In this document: in pieces, positions 34,436-43,158 of the stretch
How positions within the stretch are numbered: the first letter of the stretch is position 1
How the letters are laid out: every line of letters starts with the position of its first letter
Origin: Pseudomonadota bacterium
GTDB taxonomy: Bacteria > Pseudomonadota > Alphaproteobacteria > Reyranellales > Reyranellaceae
Direction: 5' to 3'
Length of the DNA stretch: 57,598 nucleotides
Assembly (NCBI GenBank): GCA_018240685.1
Contig: JAFEFG010000014.1
Coordinates: 1-57,598, forward strand
Notes under the pieces: generated by a model
Seen by the model: the letters and a program-made list of their open reading frames with translations, nothing else
Told to the model about the DNA's origin: nothing
The model's database searches: none
Program-made: the position numbers and the translations under genes

Positions 34436-34440
34436 AGATT

Positions 34441-37400
34441 CTAACGGCGGAGACCGAGTTTATGCAACGAGCGGTTGATCCACTGCGCCGCAATTTTCTC
34501 CTGGACGCTGTTCTGGCGCAGCCTCTGGCGCAGGCAGCCAAAGTCGACGCGATCGAGCTCCTGGTCCTGGTTGAAGCAGGAGAAGACCACCGTCTCCTTG
34601 CCCGTCACTGGATCCTTGTGGAGCTGCAGGCACTGGGCGCAGATCTCCTTCATCATGCATTGCATGGGGGAGTTGATCGATCCCAGGGCGCGGTGGTCGG
34701 GCTTGAGATAGGGCTTCAGCACCGAATGCCGCGCGAGCCGCACCGCGTTCATCATGCCGTCGGAGCCGATGGCGATGATGCGGTCGGCGTCGTTGAACGG
34801 GATCGGCTGTTCGCCGAGCTCGCCCGCCGCATACTTGCGCATGGTCTCGACGATGTTGTCGGCCGTCGACTTGTCCTGCGGGCGCGAGGGCTTGAAGCCC
34901 GGCGCCTCGTCGCAGCACCAGACCACGACATCGGCCGCGGCCTCGATCTCGTCGACCTTGTAGCGATCGATCACGCGCTTGTAGCCGGCGAAGTAGAGCA
35001 CCTTGCTGCCGGCGTTGCGGAAGGCCTGGCCGATCGAGAACAGCACGGCGTTGCCGAGGCCGCCGCCCGCCAGCACCACCGTCTCACCCGGCTCGATCTC
35101 GGTCGGCGCACCGGTCGGCCCCATGACGATCACCGGCTCGCCCGGCTCGAGCAGCGCACAGAGATCCGACGAGCCGCCCATCTCGAGGGCGATCATCGAC
35201 AGCAGGCCCTTCTCCTTGTCGACCCAGGCGCCGGTCAGCGCCAGGCCCTCCATGGTGAGAAGCGTGCCTTCGATCCTCTTCGAGCGCGCCTCGTAGTTCT
35301 GCAGGCGGTAGAACTGGCCGGGTTCGAAGTTGCGCGCCGCCGCCGGCGCCTCGACGACGACCTCGACGATGGTCGGCGTCAGCCGCGCGACGCGCACCAC
35401 CCTGGCGCGCCACAGGCGATTGGCTTCCGCGAGGATATCGGCCGATGCCCGCCGGGGCGCCGGCAGGCGCGCCATGCTCCGCGACAGGATCGGATAGCCC
35501 TGCTTGGCGCCGCCCATGGCCTTCACCACGTTGCCGGCAAAGGAGGGATGCAGGTCGCCGAAGAAGGACATGAAACGCCCGTCGCCGTGGCGATACATGA
35601 GCACGCGTACGTCACGCGGCTTGCAGACACGCTCGGGCGTCGCGGGCTCGCCGTCCTCGTCGAGGGCGCGGAAGTACTTGCCGTCGACGAAGGCGTGCGT
35701 GGCGTCCTCACGCGCCAGAACGGTGTTGGGCTGCGTGCCCGCCGCCACCAGGATGGTGCGGGCCGGCAAGGTCGCGCTGATCTTCTCGCCGCCCTGCTGG
35801 CCCTCCAGCTTGAGGGCCTTGGCGTGGCCGTTGGCATCCACCTCGACCGCGACCGGCGACAGTCCCTCGGCGAAGCGGATATCCTCCTCCAGCGCCTTCA
35901 GCACTTCCTCGTGGTTGAGCGTGTAGGACGGCGATTCGATCAGGCGACGGCGATAGGCGAGCGTGACGCCGCCCCAGCCGTTCACCAGCCTGGAGATTTC
36001 CGGATCCCGTCCTTCCTTGGCCGCTGCAGCGCGCTCGGCGCGAATGGCCTTGGCGTGGGCGATGAACTCGTCGGCGATCTCGCGCTCTTCCTCGCTCCAG
36101 CCCGCCCGGACGGCGGCTTCGCCCCGCTCGGCGACCAGCGTCTCGTGACGCGCCAGGAACTTCTCCACCTGCAGAGGATAGTAGGCGAGCGATTCCGTCG
36201 CCGTGTCGATCGCCGTCAGGCCGCCGCCGATCACCACGACCGGCAGGCGTACCTGCAGGTTGGCGATCGATTCCTTCTTGGCAGCGCCCGTGAGCTGCAG
36301 CGCCATCAGGAAGTCCGACGCCGCACGCACGCCGCGCGCCAACCCGTTGGGCATGTCGAGCACGGTCGGCTTGCCGGCCCCGGCGCAGAGCGCGATGTGG
36401 TCGAAGCCCATGGTGAAGGCGTCCTCGACCGTGACCGTGCCGCCGAAGCGCACGCCGCCGAACATCGAGAACTGGTTGCGCCGCTCCAGCAGCAGCCGGA
36501 CCAGCTTCAGGTAGTTCTTGTCCCAGCGCACGGTGATGCCGTACTCGGCGACGCCGCCGAAGCCGGCCATGGCACGCTCGCCGAGATTCTCGCGCAGCGT
36601 CGCGATATCCCTGACGGCGGCGAACGGCACGCGTGTGCCGTCGGCTTCCACGCCCGACTGCACCGGCGGCAGCGGCTCGATCTTCAGGCCGTCGATGGCG
36701 ACCACGGTATGGCCGTCATTCATCAGGTGATGCGAGAGGTTGAACCCGGCCGGACCGAGTCCGACCACCAGCACGCTGCGGCCGGTCGCAGGGCGCGGGA
36801 TCGGCCGGCGCAGGTTGAGCGGATTCCATCGCGTCAGCAGAGAATAGATCTCGAATCCCCAGGGCAGGCCAAGCACGTCCTTCAGCGTGCGGGTCTCGAT
36901 CTGCGGGATGTCGACCGGTTCCTGCTTCTGGTAGATGCAGGCCTTCATGCAGTCGTTGCAGATGCGGTGCCCTGTGGCCGCGAGCAGCGGATTGTCGATG
37001 GCGGCCATTGCGAGCGCGCCGATCGAGAAACCCTCGCTCTTCAGCAGGTTCATCTCGGAGATCTTTTCCTCGAGCGGACATCCCGCCAGCGTGACGCCGA
37101 AAGGAGACTTCTGGAACTCGCCGGTCTTGCGGTCCTTCAGTCCCTTGGAGCAGCTGTCCTTGCCCTGGTTGTGGCACCAGATGCAGTAGTTGGTGTGATC
37201 CACCGCGCGCACGAGATCGTAGCCGGCATCGGTGAGTGCGAATCCTTCGCGATGCCGCAGCATGCTCCGCGGCAGCTTCATGCGCGTGACGCCGTCGACC
37301 ACCTCGGTCTCGATCGGCACGAGATGCTCGAAGTCGAGCTTGTGCGGGACCTTGAACAACGGCCCCTCGCGATGCCGCCGGCGGCCCTCCGGATTATGCA

Positions 37401-37944
37401 GCGCCCAGGCGGCATACCGCGCCAGCGCATCGATTTCCGGCGTCGCCGTCTCGACCTTGAATTCCGCGCCGACAAGGTCTCGCACCGCCAGCGCAAAGGC
37501 GAGTTCCCACGCCTCGACGCCGTCCTCGAGACGGGCCGGTATCTTGATGGCTGCGGTGACCTCCGCGCCGTCGAGAGCCGCCGCGGCATCGGGCTTGATC
37601 GCACGCGTGACGTAGCGCTGCACGAACAGGCGCTTGCAGTCGTACAGCGGCGCCAGCGCCACATGCTGCCCGCGCAGCGCGGCGGCGGCCGCGGAGACGT
37701 CGAACAGGCCCGCGACGAAATCTTCGAGAAAACGGGCCACCTCGATCAGAAGGTTCGATTCCTCCTTCGGCGGCAGCGATTCCGGTGCCGCACGCGCGGC
37801 CATGAGACGGGCATGGACCTCGACATTCGCCCCCTGCAGCCAGGCGATGAAGGCGGCATCCAGCCGGGCGAGGCCGTCGCGGGCATAGAGATCGTCGAAA
37901 CCCACTCCATGAGCGAGGGAGGGAGCGAGCTGAGGCGCCGTCAT
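34441..37944 (-). CDS. single-chain NfnB-NfnA/PyrK-like flavin oxidoreductase
   Basis: A 1167-residue flavoprotein. Residues 1-245 are an extension I do not recognise. A GltD/NfnB-like half follows, with iron-sulfur Cys C254, C257, C265, C289 and C329, C332, C336 in the order seen in GltD, then the FAD motif VVGLGPAGF (393-401), a second nucleotide site VVVIGGGLTAIDTA and ILVAAGTQPNTV. From about residue 850 a ferredoxin-NADP-reductase/PyrK-like half appears: FEPGQFYRLQNY, VVLAGGGLGNAVL, IIAIGSDGMMNA and a [2Fe-2S]-type Cys set C1096/C1102, C1105, C1123. Known two-subunit relatives are NfnAB and SudAB, which move electrons between NAD(P)H and ferredoxin. Here both parts are in one chain. The gene starts 99 bp from divergent ctaA. 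Confidence 0.8.
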   Translation of the reverse strand: MTAPQLAPSLAHGVGFDDLYARDGLARLDAAFIAWLQGANVEVHARLMAARAAPESLPPKEESNLLIEVARFLEDFVAGLFDVSAAAAALRGQHVALAPLYDCKRLFVQRYVTRAIKPDAAAALDGAEVTAAIKIPARLEDGVEAWELAFALAVRDLVGAEFKVETATPEIDALARYAAWALHNPEGRRRHREGPLFKVPHKLDFEHLVPIETEVVDGVTRMKLPRSMLRHREGFALTDAGYDLVRAVDHTNYCIWCHNQGKDSCSKGLKDRKTGEFQKSPFGVTLAGCPLEEKISEMNLLKSEGFSIGALAMAAIDNPLLAATGHRICNDCMKACIYQKQEPVDIPQIETRTLKDVLGLPWGFEIYSLLTRWNPLNLRRPIPRPATGRSVLVVGLGPAGFNLSHHLMNDGHTVVAIDGLKIEPLPPVQSGVEADGTRVPFAAVRDIATLRENLGERAMAGFGGVAEYGITVRWDKNYLKLVRLLLERRNQFSMFGGVRFGGTVTVEDAFTMGFDHIALCAGAGKPTVLDMPNGLARGVRAASDFLMALQLTGAAKKESIANLQVRLPVVVIGGGLTAIDTATESLAYYPLQVEKFLARHETLVAERGEAAVRAGWSEEEREIADEFIAHAKAIRAERAAAAKEGRDPEISRLVNGWGGVTLAYRRRLIESPSYTLNHEEVLKALEEDIRFAEGLSPVAVEVDANGHAKALKLEGQQGGEKISATLPARTILVAAGTQPNTVLAREDATHAFVDGKYFRALDEDGEPATPERVCKPRDVRVLMYRHGDGRFMSFFGDLHPSFAGNVVKAMGGAKQGYPILSRSMARLPAPRRASADILAEANRLWRARVVRVARLTPTIVEVVVEAPAAARNFEPGQFYRLQNYEARSKRIEGTLLTMEGLALTGAWVDKEKGLLSMIALEMGGSSDLCALLEPGEPVIVMGPTGAPTEIEPGETVVLAGGGLGNAVLFSIGQAFRNAGSKVLYFAGYKRVIDRYKVDEIEAAADVVVWCCDEAPGFKPSRPQDKSTADNIVETMRKYAAGELGEQPIPFNDADRIIAIGSDGMMNAVRLARHSVLKPYLKPDHRALGSINSPMQCMMKEICAQCLQLHKDPVTGKETVVFSCFNQDQELDRVDFGCLRQRLRQNSVQEKIAAQWINRSLHKLGLRR

Positions 37945-38043
37945 TGTCGAAATATCCGGGTCCGGGGAGGGGGAATTGTTCGTGCACGAACCGCTTAACC
38001 AAGCGAGCCCGCCTGCGCAAGATGGTTAAGGTTCGCGACATTT

Positions 38044-39111
38044 ATGCCTGATGACGCCGCGATGTGCTTCGCCCATGGTCCGCCGGCCATGAAGACCGTT
38101 CCTGCCTCCGTGCGCGCCTGGCTGATGCTGGTTGCCGCGATGATTTTCGTCATGATCGTGCTTGGTGCGCTGACGCGACTCACGGAGTCCGGCCTCTCGA
38201 TGGTCGAGTGGAAGCCCGTCACCGGCGTGCTGCCGCCGCTCGGCGACCAGGCCTGGCAGGACGAACTGCAGAAATATCTTTCCTCGCCGCAGGGGCGTTT
38301 GGTGAATCGTGGTTTCACCATCCCCGAATTCAAACAGATCTTCTGGCTCGAATTCTTCCATCGCCTGTGGGGACGCCTGATCGGGCTGGTGATGGCGTTG
38401 CCGCTCGCATGGTTCTGGTTGCGCGGAAGATTGTCGCCGGCGTTGAAACCGCGCCTCGTCGCCTTGCTCGTGCTCGGCGGCCTGCAGGGGGTGCTGGGGT
38501 GGGCGATGGTGGCATCGGGCCTGGTCGACCGGCCGTCCGTGAGCCATTACCGGCTCGCAGCCCATCTCCTCGCCGCGGTGGCGCTCTATGCCTATACGAT
38601 CTGGCTGATCCTCGAACTCGGGCCGCAGCGGGTGCGGCGGGCCGATCCCGGCACGCGACGATATGCAACCGCACTCATCGGGCTCGTCTTCGTCGTCATG
38701 ACGTTCGGCGCCCTGATGGCCGGACTGCGCGCGGGCCTTGCGCACAACACCTTCCCGACGATGTCCGGCTATTGGATTCCTCCCGGCATGTTCGATCTGT
38801 CGCCGGGGTGGATCAACATCTTCGAGAACGGCACGACCATCCAGTTCATCCATCGCTGGCTCGCCAAGCTTCTCGTGCTGGGCGTCCTCATCCTGGCGTG
38901 GCGCACGCGCCGTCCGGAAGGCTACGCGGCCGGGGCCATGGCCCTGGTCCAGCTCTGTCTCGGCATCGCCACCATCCTGAGCGGCGTGGAGATCGCGCTG
39001 GCCTCGATCCACCAGGCCGGCGCCGTCCTGTTGCTCACCACGCTGATCGTCGTCAGGCATCGGGCCATGCCTTCTCCAGCCCGGCCGCTCTCGGCTATTG
39101 TGGACCGATGA
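38044..39111 (+). CDS. ctaA: heme A synthase, CtaA/Cox15
   Basis: A 355-residue inner-membrane enzyme that oxidises the C8 methyl of heme O to make heme A for aa3-type oxidases. Typical segments are GALTRLTESGLSMVEWKPVTGVLPP near residue 40, FWLEFFHRLWGRLIGL (His ligand), a Cox15-type RAGLAHNTFPTM and FIHRWLAKLL (second His), and SIHQAGAVLLL. About eight hydrophobic segments are visible. The start at 38044 is retained because AAGG lies upstream, but 38089 is possible. Its TGA overlaps the ATG of the next gene (ATGA), and it is divergent from the large flavoprotein gene. Confidence 0.93.
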   Translation: MPDDAAMCFAHGPPAMKTVPASVRAWLMLVAAMIFVMIVLGALTRLTESGLSMVEWKPVTGVLPPLGDQAWQDELQKYLSSPQGRLVNRGFTIPEFKQIFWLEFFHRLWGRLIGLVMALPLAWFWLRGRLSPALKPRLVALLVLGGLQGVLGWAMVASGLVDRPSVSHYRLAAHLLAAVALYAYTIWLILELGPQRVRRADPGTRRYATALIGLVFVVMTFGALMAGLRAGLAHNTFPTMSGYWIPPGMFDLSPGWINIFENGTTIQFIHRWLAKLLVLGVLILAWRTRRPEGYAAGAMALVQLCLGIATILSGVEIALASIHQAGAVLLLTTLIVVRHRAMPSPARPLSAIVDR

Positions 39112-40505
39112 GCGGCATCCCCGACGAGACCCGCCCCGGCCCCAGGCGTCCCTGGCGGCTGCTACTCGGCGTTCTCGTCGCCTGCTCGGCGGCAGGCGCC
39201 CTCGCCTTCGTCACGATCCATCCGCCGCCCCTGCCCGTCCGCCACGCGAAGAAGGCGGGCACGGCCGTCCCGGCCGATGGGCCATCCCGGCGGCCGCTCG
39301 CCTTTGCGGACGACCTCGTGCTGCCCCCGCCGGAAATCCCACCCGCACCGACGACGGCAGAGATCACCAGGAAGCCCGCCACCGCATCGCCGCCGCCTCC
39401 GGCGCCGGCGCCGCCCCTTCCCTCAGTGTCGCCTCCCCCCGCAGCGCCGCCCCCTCCTTCAATGCCGGCTGACAAACCCGCAGCCGTCGACACATCGGCG
39501 GGCGACCCCGCCTCCCTGTCGCTGCAAGCGCTCAAGAAGCAGGCGGAGAGCAACGACCTGCCATCGATGATCGAAATGGCGCGCCGGCTCATCGAGGGAG
39601 ACGGCATCGCCAAGGATCCGCAGGCAGGCGCGGGATGGATGCTGCGCGCAGCCGAGCTCGGATCGATTCAGGCCGCCTTCAATATCGGCGTGATGTATGA
39701 AAGCGGCTTCGTGGTCGAGCGCAATTCGGCCAAGGCGGCGCAATGGTACCGTCGCGCAGCGGATGCCGGTCTACCCGCCGCCCAGCACAATCTCGCGCTG
39801 CTGCTGCGCACCGGCAAAGGCGTCCCGCGCGACCAGGCCGAGGCGCTGAAGCTGCTCCTCGCGGCCGCGCATCAGGGCATGGCGGCTGCCATGTTCACGC
39901 TGGGCGACATCTACGAGCGTGGCGATGCGGCAGCGAAGGATCTCGCCGCCGCCGTGGCGTGGTACGAGGTCGCCGCGCGGTTCGACCGCGAGGCCAATGG
40001 CGGACAGGAGACCGCGCTCGCCAGATCGGCGTTGCAACGATCGCAGACGCTTCAGCGCGTGCTCACGCCCGCCGAACTGCGCCGTGCGCAGGACATCGGG
40101 CGAAGCGAGATCGCAAAGATCATTGCCGGCGTTCCCTCCGCCGAACGGCCCGCGGGCCTGCCCGCACCGGCACTGCCGGCGCCGGCACCGGAGTCGGCCT
40201 CGGGTGCAGCCGGCTCCAAACCCCAGGATCCCGCCGCCGGCTGGCCCGCCGCGCCCGCCGATCAGGTGCGTGCCATCCAGCAGGCGCTGTTCGATCTCAA
40301 GTTTCTGAAGGACAAGCCGGACGGCCTGCCGGGTCCGATGACCAGCAGCGCCATCCGCGAATTCCAGCGCGGCGCAGGCCTTGCCGAGACCGGCGAGCCG
40401 ACGAAGGACGTCTACATTGCGCTCAAGCAGGCGCTCGCCAAGCGTGCCCCCGGCGCCGCGCTGCCGGCCGGCACGCCACCTGCCCCTGCAGCCGCCAAGC
40501 CTTAG
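39108..40505 (+). CDS. SEL1-repeat and peptidoglycan-binding protein
   Basis: A 465-residue membrane-anchored protein. One hydrophobic segment (WRLLLGVLVACSAAGALAF, about 16-34) is followed by a Pro/Ala-rich periplasmic linker (60-130), four SEL1 repeats (about 150-305, for example AAELGSIQAAFNIGVMYESG and AADAGLPAAQHNLALLLRTG) and a C-terminal PG_binding_1 domain (about 385-450, VRAIQQALFDLKFLKDKPDG ... AIREFQRGAGL). This architecture is found in alphaproteobacterial envelope or polarity factors. It is translationally coupled to ctaA, with no obvious functional link, and converges with ispE. Confidence 0.85.
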   Translation: MSGIPDETRPGPRRPWRLLLGVLVACSAAGALAFVTIHPPPLPVRHAKKAGTAVPADGPSRRPLAFADDLVLPPPEIPPAPTTAEITRKPATASPPPPAPAPPLPSVSPPPAAPPPPSMPADKPAAVDTSAGDPASLSLQALKKQAESNDLPSMIEMARRLIEGDGIAKDPQAGAGWMLRAAELGSIQAAFNIGVMYESGFVVERNSAKAAQWYRRAADAGLPAAQHNLALLLRTGKGVPRDQAEALKLLLAAAHQGMAAAMFTLGDIYERGDAAAKDLAAAVAWYEVAARFDREANGGQETALARSALQRSQTLQRVLTPAELRRAQDIGRSEIAKIIAGVPSAERPAGLPAPALPAPAPESASGAAGSKPQDPAAGWPAAPADQVRAIQQALFDLKFLKDKPDGLPGPMTSSAIREFQRGAGLAETGEPTKDVYIALKQALAKRAPGAALPAGTPPAPAAAKP

Positions 40506-40512
40506 GAAGCTT

Positions 40513-41361
40513 TCACATCAATCGGCCGGCGTGCCGCCACCACGCGACCGGCAGGCCCGAAGATACCGCCTCGGCCTCGGCCACGGAGCCGTAAAGGGCG
40601 AAGCAGGTCGCGCCGCTGCCGCTCATGGCGGCGTAGCGCACGCCCGGGCTTCGGCGCAGGACCGCAAGAACGTCACCGACCACGGGCTGCAGGGAGATCG
40701 CGCCGTCAGTCAGATCATTGCCGCGGACCGCGAGCGCCGCGGCGAAGCTGTCGAGATCCGTCCAGGCACGCTCCACCTGGAGTGTTGGTGAGAAAGGGCC
40801 GCGGCGCGCCGAGAAGACCGCAGGGGTCGGCAGCGGCACGCCGGGATTGACCAGCAGCAAGCCGCAGCGCGGCAGCGTCGGCGCGGGTTCCAGCACTTCG
40901 CCGACGCCGCTCGCGATCGCAGGCCGACCGGCCAGACACATCGGCACGTCGGCCCCGAGCCGCGTCGCGAGGCCGGAAAGATCGACGTCTGCCGGCGCGA
41001 TATTCCAGAGTTCGGCCAGGCCCCTCAGCGCTGCCGCGGCGTCCGCGGAACCGCCTCCCAGGCCGGCCGCCATCGGAATGCGCTTGATAAGGCGCAGTGC
41101 CGCCCGCGGCGTCCTGCCGGTCTCCGCCGCAAGAAGGCGGGCGGCCCTCAGGACGAGATTGTCCGCCTCCGCAGACAGGGCTTCGGCCCCCAGCCCCTCG
41201 ACCGCAAGGGTGAGGCCGTCGGCGGGCGCGATCTCCAGCGTATCGGCGAGATCGCTGAAGGCCACGAGCGAATTAAGAAGATGATAGCCGTCTGCGCGAC
41301 GACCGACGACGTTCAGCCATAGGTTGACCTTGGCCGGGGCCGTCTCGACGAGGCCATCCAC
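40513..41361 (-). CDS. ispE: 4-diphosphocytidyl-2-C-methyl-D-erythritol kinase
   Basis: A 282-residue GHMP kinase of the MEP isoprenoid pathway, which phosphorylates CDP-ME at the 2-hydroxyl. Signatures are the N-terminal APAKVNLWLNVVGRRADGYHLL and the ATP loop IPMAAGLGGGSADAAAAL near residue 92; the GHMP C-terminal motif AAMSGSGATCFALYG is present. It begins 16 bp after the TPR gene on the same strand and may share its transcript with ETF-QO. Confidence 0.95.
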   Translation of the reverse strand: MDGLVETAPAKVNLWLNVVGRRADGYHLLNSLVAFSDLADTLEIAPADGLTLAVEGLGAEALSAEADNLVLRAARLLAAETGRTPRAALRLIKRIPMAAGLGGGSADAAAALRGLAELWNIAPADVDLSGLATRLGADVPMCLAGRPAIASGVGEVLEPAPTLPRCGLLLVNPGVPLPTPAVFSARRGPFSPTLQVERAWTDLDSFAAALAVRGNDLTDGAISLQPVVGDVLAVLRRSPGVRYAAMSGSGATCFALYGSVAEAEAVSSGLPVAWWRHAGRLM

Positions 41362-41377
41362 CGCCGCCCCCGCCCTG

Positions 41378-43153
41378 TCAGTCGCTTCGCTTCCCGTCGG
41401 CAGCCTTCTCGTAGACGGTCGGCTTGTCGTTCGAGTTGTTGAGGCCGTTGACGAGCTTGTCCTTCAATACCGGCTCGCGTTCCTTGTCGGGCTTCTGATT
41501 GAGCGCGCGCTGCCATTCGAACCGCGCCTCCCGGAACCGGCCGACATGCCAGTAGGCGTCGCCCAGATGCTCGACGACGGTGGCGTCGTCGCTCTTCTGT
41601 TCGGTCGCCCGCTCCAGCCACTTCACCGCCTCGTCATACTGGCCAAGCCGATAGTAGGCCCATCCGACGGAGTCGGTGATGGCGCCGTCGTCGGGCCTGA
41701 GCTCGGTGGCGCGCTTCAGCATCTTCATGCCTTCCTGGAGATGCACGCCCTGATCGATCCAGGTGTAGCCGAGGTAGTTCAGCACGTAGGGCTGCTCGGG
41801 CGACAGCTCGAGCGCCTTCTTCATGTCGGCTTCGGCACGCGACCATTGCTTCAAGCGTTCCAGCACGATGCCGCGGCCGAAATAGACCGGCCAGTAGCGC
41901 TCCTCGGGTTTCTTGATGCGCGCGATCGCCGTGTCGTAGGCGGCGGCCGCATCCTTGTAACGCTCCTTGGACCGCAGCAGGTCGGCGAGCGTAAGGGCGG
42001 CGTCGATCCGCTCGGGCTTCTCCGCGACCATCGCCTGCAGGCGGCGCACCGCACTGTCGATCCGGTCCGCCTGGGCATCCAGCGCAGCGGCCCGCAGGCG
42101 GGCCTGCCAGTAGAGCGGCGAGCTGGGGCCGATCTTGCCGAGTGCCGTCACGGCCTGGGAAAGCCGGCCGAACTGCTCGTCGAGGCCCGCGATCATCAGC
42201 CAGGCGAAATCAAGATCGGGCTTCAGCTCGACGGCGAGCTGCTGGAAGATGAGAGCGATATCCGCGCGCTCGTTGCGCTGATCGGAGCCGAGAATGCCGC
42301 CGACGTCGAACAGGATCTCCGCGATACCGGCGGCCGGCGACGGCGGCTTGGGCGCCGGCGCATTGGCTGCGAGCAGGCCATCCATGACGACCGATTCGCT
42401 GTGTTTCTCGCCGTAGGCCTTGAGCAGAGCGCGCGCATCGGCGTCCTTGCCAAGGCGCTGCAGGCCCTCGGCGACGGATACGGTGATGCGAAGTCCGTTC
42501 GGATCGAGCTGGACCGCGCGGCGATACTTCGCCTCCGCCGCCGCCCGGTCTCCGGCGAGCTCGTCGACCTGCGCCTGCACCACCAGGGCCGGGGCCTCGG
42601 AACGATCGCCCCGTTGCGGCTTCAGGCGCGCCAGGATCTCGCGTGCGCCGACGAAGTCCTTCTCGCCCGCCTTCAGCCACGCCACCACGAAGTCACGCAG
42701 CGGTCCGAGCTGGTTCTCGGCGCCGATCCGCGTGAGCTGCTGCTCGGCGGCGTGATACTCCCCGCGCTTGATCTTCTGCACCGCGAGCACGAGGTTGGCG
42801 AACGCATCGCCGGGCTTGATCGCCAGCACCTGCGGCGCCAGCTGCACCGCCGCATCGAAACGGCCGGCATACATCCGCATGCGGAAGGCGGCATAGATCA
42901 GCGTCGGGTCGGTCGGCGCCTGGGCCAGCGCGAGGTCGAGCTGCTCGGCACCGTTTTCGTAGTCGTGATCCTCTTCGGCAACGCGCGCAGCGAGATAGCG
43001 CCCATCGATCGAGATCGCCCCGACCGGGCGACCGCGCTGGGACTGCGACGGGGACGCCGGCGCCTTCGAAGGCGGCGCGCCCTGCGCCATGCTGGACACG
43101 GGAATCGTAAACAGCAGCGCCGCGGAAAGCAGCGCGAGGGGGATGGGTCGCAT
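41378..43153 (-). CDS. tetratricopeptide-repeat protein, exported
   Basis: A 591-residue protein. It begins with a signal peptide (MRPIPLALLSAALLFTIPVS, cleavage near SMAQG), then many TPR units; clear ones are GAEQLDLALAQAPTDPTLIYAA, AEADMKKALELSPEQPYVLNYLGYTWIDQG and AVKWLERATEQKSDDATVVEHLGDAYWHVG. This size and layout match the alphaproteobacterial TPR proteins next to ispE and ETF-QO; they are periplasmic and probably scaffold envelope complexes. It starts 5 bp after the ETF-QO stop, so the two are likely one operon. Confidence 0.88.
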   Translation of the reverse strand: MRPIPLALLSAALLFTIPVSSMAQGAPPSKAPASPSQSQRGRPVGAISIDGRYLAARVAEEDHDYENGAEQLDLALAQAPTDPTLIYAAFRMRMYAGRFDAAVQLAPQVLAIKPGDAFANLVLAVQKIKRGEYHAAEQQLTRIGAENQLGPLRDFVVAWLKAGEKDFVGAREILARLKPQRGDRSEAPALVVQAQVDELAGDRAAAEAKYRRAVQLDPNGLRITVSVAEGLQRLGKDADARALLKAYGEKHSESVVMDGLLAANAPAPKPPSPAAGIAEILFDVGGILGSDQRNERADIALIFQQLAVELKPDLDFAWLMIAGLDEQFGRLSQAVTALGKIGPSSPLYWQARLRAAALDAQADRIDSAVRRLQAMVAEKPERIDAALTLADLLRSKERYKDAAAAYDTAIARIKKPEERYWPVYFGRGIVLERLKQWSRAEADMKKALELSPEQPYVLNYLGYTWIDQGVHLQEGMKMLKRATELRPDDGAITDSVGWAYYRLGQYDEAVKWLERATEQKSDDATVVEHLGDAYWHVGRFREARFEWQRALNQKPDKEREPVLKDKLVNGLNNSNDKPTVYEKAADGKRSD

Positions 43154-43158
43154 GCCTC

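Noticed and set aside
34372..37998. Very long plus-strand frame of 1208 codons opposite the large flavoprotein.
   Set aside because: It is the antisense of a recognisable flavoprotein and reads as Arg/His/Leu-rich sequence without domains; a shadow of high GC.
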